This document shows positions 33,406 to 39,170 of a stretch of 39,302 bases of DNA, in pieces. Every line of letters starts with the position of its first letter. The first letter of the stretch is position 1. The translations under genes were made by a program, and so were the position numbers. Where the stretch lies: NCBI GenBank assembly GCA_958448515.1, contig CAUDEF010000019.1, forward strand, positions 1-39,302, read 5' to 3'. The notes beneath the pieces were generated by a model. The model was not told the DNA's origin and did not search any database. It saw only the letters and a program-made list of their open reading frames with translations. This DNA is from an uncultured Phascolarctobacterium sp. (GTDB lineage: Bacteria > Bacillota > Negativicutes > Acidaminococcales > Acidaminococcaceae).

Positions 33406-33822
33406 ATGCATAATCATATTATGGAAAGCAAAGAATTTGACAAAAATAAAATTACTGAAAAGGCTTTAGCTCCCTACAAAAAAAGCTTTTCTCCTCTTAA
33501 TCTGCAGAAAAAGCTTCTTAAATATGGGCAGGTCATAGGCATCAATATTATTTATAAAGTTCTGCAGCTGTGGTATGTACTGCAAAAACCAGATGTTCCC
33601 GCTCAGACAAAAGCTGTTATCATGGGTGCCTTAGGCTATCTGATAAGCCCTCTGGACTTTATCCCCGATCTTACGCCGTTTCTTGGCTATAATGATGATC
33701 TTGCGGCAATTATGTTTACACTGGTACTGGTTCAGCAGTATATTGATGATGATGTTAAGGCTAAAGCTCGAAAAAAACTCAGTAAGTTTTTTGATGAAGA
33801 AACTATCAGTAAATTAGACTAA
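33406..33822 (+). CDS. DUF1232 (YkvA-like) membrane-associated protein
   Basis: The 138-residue protein has the DUF1232 core: MGALGYLISPLDFIPDLTPFLGYNDDLAAI, in which LxSPIDxIPDxxPxxGxxDD is the family signature. The function is unknown. The core forms one or two hydrophobic helices, so it is probably membrane-attached. The first 50 residues are basic and polar. The ATG at 33406 follows AGGTGG. It ends in a strong terminator shared with metA, which converges from the other side. Confidence 0.8.
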   Translation: MHNHIMESKEFDKNKITEKALAPYKKSFSPLNLQKKLLKYGQVIGINIIYKVLQLWYVLQKPDVPAQTKAVIMGALGYLISPLDFIPDLTPFLGYNDDLAAIMFTLVLVQQYIDDDVKAKARKKLSKFFDEETISKLD

Positions 33823-33828
33823 AACAGC

Positions 33829-33866
33829 AAAGGAGATAACCTCATAAGAGGTTATCTCCTTTTTTA
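33829..33866. terminator. Terminator between the DUF1232 gene and metA
   Basis: A perfect 15-bp stem (33829-33843 with 33848-33862) with an ATAA loop is followed on the plus strand by TTTTT. On the minus strand the T tract is weaker, so it works best for the DUF1232 gene but may also serve metA. Confidence 0.9.
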
Positions 33867-33868
33867 TT

Positions 33869-34780
33869 TTACAGTGTTGTTAAATCGTAGGGAGTATCCT
33901 GATAAACAATATTCAGCCAGTTCGAATAAAACAGATGCGCATAACTGCACCATTTAAAGCAGGGCTGCTGAGAACTGTCATTGTCCGGGTAATAATTTTC
34001 CGGCATAGCAATATCCATGCCCTTTTTCTTATCACGCACATATTCATCAGCCAGAGAATAACGATCATATTCAAAATGTCCCAACACAAAAATACGCTTC
34101 AAATCACTGGTAGCACAAATATTTATGCCATGCTCAACTGAACGTGATAAAACCTCCAGCTCTTTATTGGCATCTATGGCGCTGTCATCAACAGTAGTAT
34201 GTCTGGACTGAGGAATAAAATATCTGTCGTCAAAACCGCGCAGCAGCGGATGATTACGCACAGTGATACCATACGGATAAATACCAAACATTTTTTCCGG
34301 CAAAATATCCTTTTCTACTCCGTAATAATGGTACAAGCCTGCCTGCGCACTCCAGCAGTAGTGCAGTACAGAATAAACATGTTTTTCTGCCCATTTAAGA
34401 TAACCGGTAAACTCTTCCCAGTAATCAACATCTTCAAAATCATAAGTTTCTACCGGCGCTCCGGTTATTATAAAGGCATCATAATAGCTGTCTTTAATAT
34501 CATTAAATTCCAGATAACAGCTGTCCAGATAAGAATTATCAGTATGAGTAGTCTGTCTGCTGACAATACGGCAAAAATCTATCTCAATCTGCAAAGGTGA
34601 ATTGCCAAGCAAACGCAAAAGCTGCAGTTCAGTAGGTTTTTTCAGCGGCATTAAATTTAAAATCAGTACTTTTAAAGGTCTGATATCCTGTTTGGCAGCT
34701 CGTTGCTGACCGATTGTTACAATTCCCTCCAGATGCAGTTTATCAACAGCAGATAAATTATCACTTATTTTAACAGGCAT
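33869..34780 (-). CDS. metA: Homoserine O-acetyltransferase, MetA family (predicted acetyl-CoA specific)
   Basis: MetA acylates homoserine, the first committed step of methionine synthesis. The 303 residues contain the class I glutamine-amidotransferase-like fold with nucleophile Cys142 in LHYCWSAQAGLYHYYG and the GHFEYDR segment holding the catalytic His and Glu. The specificity residue in characterised MetA proteins is 111: Gly gives succinyl-CoA use, Glu gives acetyl-CoA use. Here TGAPVE places Glu at 111, so the product should be O-acetylhomoserine, which fits the O-acetylhomoserine sulfhydrylase gene upstream. The ATG at 34780 has GGAGG and lies 16 bp after metY, in the same T-box-controlled unit. 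Confidence 0.95.
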   Translation of the reverse strand: MPVKISDNLSAVDKLHLEGIVTIGQQRAAKQDIRPLKVLILNLMPLKKPTELQLLRLLGNSPLQIEIDFCRIVSRQTTHTDNSYLDSCYLEFNDIKDSYYDAFIITGAPVETYDFEDVDYWEEFTGYLKWAEKHVYSVLHYCWSAQAGLYHYYGVEKDILPEKMFGIYPYGITVRNHPLLRGFDDRYFIPQSRHTTVDDSAIDANKELEVLSRSVEHGINICATSDLKRIFVLGHFEYDRYSLADEYVRDKKKGMDIAMPENYYPDNDSSQQPCFKWCSYAHLFYSNWLNIVYQDTPYDLTTL

Positions 34781-34796
34781 ATTTGTTCCTCCGTTA

Positions 34797-36080
34797 TTAT
34801 CGAATATTATTTAAAGCATTTTCCAAATCATCCAGCAAATCATCAACATTTTCCAGTCCTACAGAAATTCTTACGGTACCTGGATTAATACCGGCAGCCA
34901 GCTGTGCTTCCTTGCTGAGCTGCTGATGGGTAGTTGATGCAGGGTGAATAACAAGTGATTTACTGTCGCCTACATTGGCAAGATTGGAAAAAATTTCCAG
35001 ACTGTCGATAAAACGGCAGGCATCTTCATAACCGCCACACAAATCAATAGAAAAAATAGAACCGCAGCCTTTTGGCAAATACTTCTGCGCCAGCTGCTGA
35101 TAAGGATTACCGGCAACTTCAGGATAATTTACCTTGGCTACAGCAGGATGTTTGCTTAAAAAGTCTGTAATTTTTCTGGTATTTTCAATATGTCTTTCAA
35201 TTCTCAAAGACAAGGTTTCCAGTCCCTGTACCAAAAGCCAGGCATTAAAGGGACTTAAAGCAGCACCTGTATCGCGCAGTAATTTAGCTCTGATACGTGT
35301 TACAAAACCGCTGCCGGGCAAATCGCGTACAAAGTTAATACCATGGTAGGAAGCATCTGCCTGATCCAGTTTTGCAAATCTGCCGGAAGCAGCCCAGTCA
35401 AACCTGCCGTTTTCTATAATCACACCGCCAATGCTTGTACCATGACCGCCCATAAATTTAGTGCAGGAATGAATAACGATATCTGCGCCAAAATCAAAGG
35501 GACGGAACAAATACGGAGTAGCAAAAGTATTATCTACAAACACGGGCAACCCATGCTCATGAGCAAGCTTGGTAATCACTTCAAAATCAGGAATATTAAT
35601 GGCAGGATTACCTAATGTTTCCAGAAAAATCAGCTTAGTATGCTCATTAATAAGCTCGGCAAAATTCTGCGGATTGTCAGGATTTACAAAATGTGTTGTA
35701 ATGCCGTATTCTGGCAGGGTTTCTGCAAACAAATTATAGGTACCGCCATAAATAGTAGAAGCGGCAATAATTTCATCACCCTGACTGCATAAATTAAGTA
35801 CGGCATAGGTTACAGCAGCAGAACCGCTGGCAACAGCTACGGCAGCTGTACCGCCTTCTAACGCAGCACAGCGTTTTTCCAGCACATCCGTTGTAGGATT
35901 GTGCAGCCTGGAATAAATATACCCTTCTTCCTTCAAGTCAAACAAAGCTGACGCTGTCTGCGTATCTTTAAAAACATAGGATGTTGTCTGATACAAGGGC
36001 AACGCTCTTGATCCTGTAGAAGGATCAGGCACCTGACCTGCGTGCTGCTGTAATGTTTCAAAACGATATTGTCTTTTCAT
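34797..36080 (-). CDS. metY: O-acetylhomoserine sulfhydrylase (aminocarboxypropyltransferase)
   Basis: This PLP enzyme joins O-acetylhomoserine with sulfide to give homocysteine directly. The 427 residues are typical of the Cys/Met-metabolism PLP family's OAH-sulfhydrylase branch. They begin YRFETLQQHAGQVPDPSTGSRALPLYQTTSY in pieces, show YSRLHNPTTDVLEKR and ASGSAAV for cofactor phosphate binding, and have the PLP lysine Lys208 in SCTKFMGGHG. The length and the long insert after GGVI suit OAH sulfhydrylase better than cystathionine gamma-synthase. The ATG at 36080 follows AGGAGGGG. It is the first gene of the metY-metA unit and sits directly behind a methionine T-box leader. Confidence 0.95.
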   Translation of the reverse strand: MKRQYRFETLQQHAGQVPDPSTGSRALPLYQTTSYVFKDTQTASALFDLKEEGYIYSRLHNPTTDVLEKRCAALEGGTAAVAVASGSAAVTYAVLNLCSQGDEIIAASTIYGGTYNLFAETLPEYGITTHFVNPDNPQNFAELINEHTKLIFLETLGNPAINIPDFEVITKLAHEHGLPVFVDNTFATPYLFRPFDFGADIVIHSCTKFMGGHGTSIGGVIIENGRFDWAASGRFAKLDQADASYHGINFVRDLPGSGFVTRIRAKLLRDTGAALSPFNAWLLVQGLETLSLRIERHIENTRKITDFLSKHPAVAKVNYPEVAGNPYQQLAQKYLPKGCGSIFSIDLCGGYEDACRFIDSLEIFSNLANVGDSKSLVIHPASTTHQQLSKEAQLAAGINPGTVRISVGLENVDDLLDDLENALNNIR

Positions 36081-36121
36081 AAAAGTCCCCTCCTGGATAT
36101 CATGTTACGCTCAAAAAGAAA

Positions 36122-36167
36122 ATAAAAAAACTTCCGTTCCTGCACAAATATACAGGGACGGAAGTAC
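36122..36167 (-). terminator. T-box terminator hairpin
   Basis: On the minus strand, ACTTCCGT (36166-36159) pairs with ACGGAAGT (36137-36130); an inner CCTG/CAGG stem is also present, and seven T's follow. It is the default fold of the T-box and competes with the antiterminator that uses the T-box sequence just upstream. Confidence 0.9.
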
Positions 36168-36395
36168 CGTGATACCACCCTAATTCATCCATTACTCACA
36201 TAATGAACCTCTTCAAGTACGCGGAATAAAATTCTTGAATACTCTAGTGCTGTAACGGGCACCCCCGGACGGTTTAAATCAGTTCGACCAGTCTGCTCCA
36301 AGGCCATCTTCGGTAAAAACTTCAGCATCTCCTTGCACCATACAGAGACTCTCTGCAGCATCCATTTTTTACTTACTCTTCTTTTCATTGCAATA
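36122..36395 (-). promoter_or_regulatory. Methionine T-box leader of metY-metA
   Basis: A T-box riboswitch senses uncharged tRNA and lets transcription continue when the amino acid is short. On the minus strand I see Stem I with an AGTAAG segment, GTAAAAA pairing with TTTTTAC, the AGAGAG bulge region, then the specifier loop CCGAAG-ATG-GCC with the codon ATG (Met) at 36307-36305. The T-box sequence AGGGTGGTATCACGG (36182-36168) and the terminator follow. A promoter lies about 25 bp before the leader. The specifier fits the methionine genes downstream. A small open frame at 36185-36388 inside it is not a gene. Confidence 0.92.
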
Positions 36396-36416
36396 ACAAT
36401 TTGAAATTTGATACAT

Positions 36417-36445
36417 AAGATACCATAATCAAATTAAAGCGTCAA
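36417..36445 (-). promoter_or_regulatory. Promoter of the metY-metA T-box transcript
   Basis: On the minus strand, TTGACG (36445-36440) is followed by 17 bp and TATCTT (36422-36417). Confidence 0.75.
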
Positions 36446-36506
36446 CAAATACTTTACAATTTTACCTGTTTTTAACCTATACCGTTATATTTTGTAACAT
36501 TTTAAC

Positions 36507-36537
36507 AAAAAAGCCTGTACAAAAACTATGTACAGGC
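36507..36537 (-). terminator. Terminator after the tRNA-Arg 3' fragment
   Basis: GCCTGTACA (36513-36521) and TGTACAGGC (36529-36537) form a perfect 9-bp stem, followed on the minus strand by TTTTTT. It starts 8 bp after the CCA end of the fragment, as expected for the original terminator of the interrupted tRNA gene. Confidence 0.9.
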
Positions 36538-36545
36538 AAAATATC

Positions 36546-36590
36546 TGGTGATCCCGGGCAGATTCGAACTGCCGACCTACCGCTTAGGAG
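36546..36590 (-). other. tRNA-Arg(CCU) 3' fragment, probable attachment site (attL/attR) of an integrated element
   Basis: On the minus strand the sequence reads from an anticodon loop CTCCTAA (anticodon CCT, plus 36586-36588) through the 3' anticodon stem GCGGT, variable loop, T arm (GGCAG-TTCGAAT-CTGCC), acceptor strand CGGGATC, discriminator A and encoded CCA (36548-36546). The 5' half is missing: the bases before the loop (GAATCGAA) cannot form the anticodon stem. Identity starting exactly at the anticodon loop is the usual crossover region of tyrosine recombinases in tRNA genes. The fragment has kept its native terminator, so it is the chromosomal 3' end. The element lies to the right and the restored tRNA should lie beyond the window. 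Confidence 0.85.
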
Positions 36591-36806
36591 TTCGATTCCG
36601 TGCACTTTCATTATCGTACGTTTATTTTATTGACTTGCCGAAAACCCTATCTGCATGGGCGTTTGCGGACTTTATCCAACAAATAATTATCTGATAAATT
36701 ATATTAACTTTTTATATCTTGCTTTCTTTTTAAAGAGATAAGGTGCCAATAAGGTGCAGACAAGGTGCAAAATAAATCCAAGCTTATTATAACTCAGCAT
36801 TCAGCA
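36591..36806. other. Non-coding left arm of the integrated element
   Basis: No gene is seen. An imperfect inverted repeat (CCGAAAACCC about 36639-36648 against GGGCGTTTGCGG about 36657-36668) lies near the attachment site. The three AAGGTGC repeats are at the far end. The layout suits recombinase or excisionase binding. Confidence 0.5.
36740..36768. repeat. Three AAGGTGC direct repeats at exact 11-bp steps
   Basis: AAGGTGC occurs at 36740-36746, 36751-36757 and 36762-36768 with 4-bp spacers, so all three sit on one face of the helix. They lie 150-180 bp inside the element from the tRNA attachment core. This fits integrase arm-type or excisionase binding sites. Confidence 0.75.
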
Positions 36807-37019
36807 TCATTTCACCATTAATAAATGATACTCAATCTTTAAAGCCTGTGCAATAAGCAAAATTGTTTCAATATTATAAGGACCCTTCCCACATTCAATA
36901 TCAGATATTCGTGAACGTGATACACCAGATGCATCCGAAAGCTCTTTTTGAGTCCACCCCTTTAATTTTCTATAGTATAAAACCTTTGCCCCAATTGACC
37001 TATATTCTAATACAAACAT
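36807..37019 (-). CDS. Small Xre/Cro-type HTH regulator
   Basis: The 70-residue protein is a single helix-turn-helix domain of the Xre family: IGAKVLYYRKLKGWTQKELSDASGVSRSRISDIECGK in two pieces, with the recognition helix SRSRISDIECG. It probably acts as repressor of the integrated element or as antitoxin-like regulator. The ATG at 37019 has only a weak ribosome binding site (GTGAAG), and the start is not certain. It is the gene nearest to the attachment site and the 11-bp repeats, so it could control excision genes, but no such genes are visible here. Confidence 0.85.
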   Translation of the reverse strand: MFVLEYRSIGAKVLYYRKLKGWTQKELSDASGVSRSRISDIECGKGPYNIETILLIAQALKIEYHLLMVK

Positions 37020-37147
37020 ATTTTACACTTCACTTTATTATATAAATATTATGCTACAAAACCATTCTCTGCTCCGTTACACATATCTTACATATGTGCT
37101 TCTTATTTGACATTGCATTAATTTACCAGTAAAAATATCTTCATTCT

Positions 37148-37183
37148 GAAAAAATTAATGCCAGCGATTAAATTCGCTGGCAT
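37148..37183 (-). terminator. Terminator of the element's ERF-gene unit
   Basis: ATGCCAGCGA (37158-37167) and TCGCTGGCAT (37174-37183) form a perfect 10-bp stem just after the stop codon of the 92-residue protein's gene. On the minus strand TTAATTTTTTC follows. Confidence 0.88.
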
Positions 37184-37186
37184 CTT

Positions 37187-37465
37187 TCAATTCCAAAACT
37201 CCCTGATTACCTCTACCAGCTTATGCTTCTGCGGTGCTCGCATCTTTTTCAGCGACTGCATTTCTTTCAGCATGGCATATATTTCATCATCAGTCATGAC
37301 CTTCAGAAACTTCCGCAGCCGGATAATAAGGATATTGGCAATACGTTCAATGGTTACAATGTTTTTAAAATCTTCTTCATCCTGCACTAGCTCTGTTATC
37401 AGCTGCTCAGATTTTCTCAGCATATCAGTAAAAATATAATTATCTGTTTTACTCCAGTTCTTCAT
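37187..37465 (-). CDS. Hypothetical small helical protein of the integrated element
   Basis: This is a 92-residue protein that I do not recognise. It looks all-helical and charged, with no signal peptide (EEDFKNIVTIERIANILIIRLRKFLKVMTDDEIYAML in pieces, then a basic stretch MQSLKKMRAPQKHK). The ATG at 37465 follows GGGAG. It lies 12 bp after the ERF-type recombination gene and ends at a terminator, so it is the last gene of that unit. A helper role in recombination is possible only by position. Confidence 0.65.
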   Translation of the reverse strand: MKNWSKTDNYIFTDMLRKSEQLITELVQDEEDFKNIVTIERIANILIIRLRKFLKVMTDDEIYAMLKEMQSLKKMRAPQKHKLVEVIREFWN

Positions 37466-37477
37466 AGCTGTAACTCC

Positions 37478-38107
37478 CTATGCTGCCTTGCTTGCTCTTT
37501 TCTGGCATTCCATGCACAGCGGCTGACCAAACTTACTTACTGAAAACTGCAAGACCTTTTCACTGGTAATATCACAGCCACAGCCTACACAGACTGCTAC
37601 ACCTTCACTGGTTGTTTTCTTTGGTGCAGCTTTTGGTTTGGTAGCTGGTTTTACATTCTGCTGACTTTCAGTGCAGGTAGCTTCATCCGTTTTACCGTCA
37701 GCTTCCGGATCATCACCGGTAGCTATGCAAAGGCTGAGCATAAAAGCATATTTAATAGCAGCAGTCTGAGCTTTCATTACTGCTTTATCTCCAGCATCCT
37801 GTCCTGAACCTATACCAAATAAATCAACACTTTCTCCGCTGTCGCTGTCAATGATGTGTACCTGTACCGATACTGTTGCTAAATGCTCGGTATTACCTTT
37901 AAGATTGGTAACGTCAACCATACTTTCTAATGTAGGGCAGACAATACTTGCCAGCTTATTTTTAGTAAGAGATTCGTTAACCTTTTGCAGTACATCCTCA
38001 GCAGTAGCATATTTATAATTGTGAAAGCTGTTAATTCCATTCTTGGCAACATGACTGCATTCGTTCATTACAGCAACCAGTTTTTTAGCTATTTTTGCGT
38101 TTTCCAT
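37478..38107 (-). CDS. ERF-family single-strand annealing protein with C-terminal zinc finger
   Basis: ERF proteins of phages anneal complementary DNA strands during recombination. The 209-residue protein has the ERF core: INSFHNYKYATAEDVLQKVNESL (25-47, in part), FGIGSGQDAGDKAVMKAQTAA (97-117, in part) and ALKYAF-like IKYAFMLSLCIATGDDPEAD. A low-complexity Lys/Pro/Thr linker (about 140-168) leads to a C-terminal CxxC...CxxC module (Cys173, Cys176, Cys198, Cys201; Cys178 is also near), probably zinc-binding. The ATG at 38107 has AAAGGAG. It is the clearest phage-type gene of the element. Its neighbours are small element proteins, which suits a prophage or an ICE-like element carrying a recombination module. 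Confidence 0.88.
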   Translation of the reverse strand: MENAKIAKKLVAVMNECSHVAKNGINSFHNYKYATAEDVLQKVNESLTKNKLASIVCPTLESMVDVTNLKGNTEHLATVSVQVHIIDSDSGESVDLFGIGSGQDAGDKAVMKAQTAAIKYAFMLSLCIATGDDPEADGKTDEATCTESQQNVKPATKPKAAPKKTTSEGVAVCVGCGCDITSEKVLQFSVSKFGQPLCMECQKRASKAA

Positions 38108-38126
38108 ATAAACTCACTCCTTTAGC

Positions 38127-38417
38127 TTAATAATCACTGGGAAACATAACTGTTATAACATCATATTCGATTTTATCGGTGCTTTCAGCGGTAATAAAGA
38201 TTTTACCCTTACAGGTTTTATAGGCACCTAAAAGAAAGTCTTTGTATTTCAATGCATCAGCATTAACAGCCTTATCTTCTTCAGAAATTTCTCCCCAGTC
38301 CTGACGGCAGAATCTTCCTACAGATGACAGGACTTGGGTACTGAAGGCCAGGCTCTGTTTTACTTCACAGGCTAAGGCTGCTGTCTGATAAATTTTAGCT
38401 TTATGAAAAATATTCAT
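38127..38417 (-). CDS. Small conserved mobile-element protein of unknown function
   Basis: The 96-residue protein recalls a family carried on plasmids and phages, sometimes mislabelled as a type I restriction subunit. Its core has the pattern HxxGDWGxxxxEDxxxNxxAL...GxxxxxAY...IxxITExD...TVLFPxxY. Here RFCRQDWGEISEEDKAVNAD (in part), LLGAYKTCKGKIFITAEST and VITVMFPSDY match. No enzyme function is known. I use the ATG at 38417 with GGAGG upstream; a longer frame to 38498 runs into the terminator of the toxin gene. It lies 19 bp before the ERF gene. No clear promoter lies in the 15 bp after the toxin terminator, so it may depend on readthrough. Confidence 0.75.
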   Translation of the reverse strand: MNIFHKAKIYQTAALACEVKQSLAFSTQVLSSVGRFCRQDWGEISEEDKAVNADALKYKDFLLGAYKTCKGKIFITAESTDKIEYDVITVMFPSDY

Positions 38418-38432
38418 TTTAAACCTCCATAC

Positions 38433-38468
38433 AAAACAAAAAGCAGACAGTTTTAAACTGTCTGCTTT
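38433..38468 (-). terminator. Terminator of the toxin-antitoxin operon
   Basis: AAAGCAGACAGTTT (38440-38453) and AAACTGTCTGCTTT (38455-38468) are perfect 14-bp arms with a single central base. On the minus strand TTTTGTTTTG follows. Confidence 0.88.
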
Positions 38469-38482
38469 AATAAACTTAATTT

Positions 38483-38800
38483 TTATTTTATTAACCACTG
38501 GTAATCCTGACGGGAATCTAAAACATAATCTACATAAACAACTTCATCCTTAAACTGGTAAATTACCATGAAACGTTTTAAGATTATCAGCTTGCGATAT
38601 TTGTTATAAGGGATAAATTCTCCTTCAAGAAAAGGGGCTCTTTCCGGTAATACGGATAGTGAACGTATGGCTTTAATCAGTTCTTTTTTGACACTGGCAG
38701 CATTTACTATGCTGTCTGATGCTATATAGGCAATAATTTCTCCGAGTGCTTTCCTTGCCTTGTCTGAAACGATGATATTATACTGCTTCAGATTTTGCAT
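38483..38800 (-). CDS. RelE/ParE-superfamily toxin
   Basis: The 105-residue protein is a type II toxin of the RelE/ParE fold: an N-terminal helical hairpin (SDKARKALGEIIAYIASDSIVNAASVKKEL in pieces), then the beta core (YRKLIILKRFMVIYQFKDEVVYVDYVLDSRQDY). The LxxxDSRQDY end is typical of this group. The function could be mRNA cleavage (RelE) or gyrase poisoning (ParE); the sequence alone does not decide. The ATG at 38800 lies inside the antitoxin gene (23-bp overlap) with AGAGGT upstream, so synthesis of toxin depends on antitoxin translation. The unit ends at a perfect-stem terminator. Confidence 0.9.
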   Translation of the reverse strand: MQNLKQYNIIVSDKARKALGEIIAYIASDSIVNAASVKKELIKAIRSLSVLPERAPFLEGEFIPYNKYRKLIILKRFMVIYQFKDEVVYVDYVLDSRQDYQWLIK

Positions 38801-39068
38801 TTTCTATACCTCTAAGAGTATCGTCAAGATAGCTTTCCAGTTCGTCAATCGTATATTCTTTACTTCCGGCAAGACGCTCTGCTTCTACTGTCAATAATGT
38901 CTCACGCAGTTTAAGCATTTTTTCACGCCTGTTAAAGCTTTCTATATCCATGACAACCAGATCACCTTCACCATTCTTGGTAAGATAAATCGGTTCCCTT
39001 GTCCTTTTGCACAGTTCAGCTATTTCATTATAATTCTGTCTGATTGCAGCAGAAGGTTTAATCAGCAT
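38778..39068 (-). CDS. Phd/YefM-family antitoxin
   Basis: The 96-residue protein has the Phd/YefM fold: IKPSAAIRQNYNEIAELCKRT and the signature EPIYLTKNGEGDLVVMDIESF for the N-terminal DNA-binding and dimer domain. A long charged helical C-terminal part (about 55-96) would wrap the toxin. I use the ATG at 39068, which has AGGTGA upstream; a GTG three codons earlier would overlap that site. It overlaps the toxin start by 23 bp. Antitoxins of this family repress their own promoter, and an inverted repeat covers the -10 box here. The pair probably stabilises the integrated element. Confidence 0.9.
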   Translation of the reverse strand: MLIKPSAAIRQNYNEIAELCKRTREPIYLTKNGEGDLVVMDIESFNRREKMLKLRETLLTVEAERLAGSKEYTIDELESYLDDTLRGIENAKSEAV

Positions 39069-39093
39069 AACGCTCACCTCACATAGTATTATT

Positions 39094-39111
39094 CTGATAA
39101 TATTATATCAG
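39094..39111 (-). promoter_or_regulatory. Likely operator of the toxin-antitoxin operon
   Basis: CTGATA (39094-39099) and TATCAG (39106-39111) form an inverted repeat with a 6-bp spacer that covers the -10 hexamer. This is where a Phd-type antitoxin would bind to repress its own gene. Confidence 0.65.
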
Positions 39112-39130
39112 TATACTGCTATATAAGCAA
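39102..39130 (-). promoter_or_regulatory. Promoter of the toxin-antitoxin operon
   Basis: On the minus strand, TTGCTT (39130-39125) is followed by 17 bp and a perfect TATAAT (39107-39102), about 35 bp before the antitoxin start. Confidence 0.78.
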
Positions 39131-39170
39131 GGTAATATCTAAATCAAGTCTTTGCTCAAAGAAAGTAACC

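Noticed and set aside
36185..36388. A 67-codon open frame on the minus strand
   Set aside because: It lies wholly inside the T-box leader and its translation has no protein character; the RNA motifs explain the sequence.
36546..36590. A functional tRNA gene
   Set aside because: Only the 3' half from the anticodon loop is present; the preceding bases cannot form the anticodon stem, D arm or acceptor strand.
36740..36768. Replication iterons of a plasmid-like origin
   Set aside because: Only three short copies exist, with no initiator gene beside them in view; the place next to the tRNA junction suits recombination sites better.
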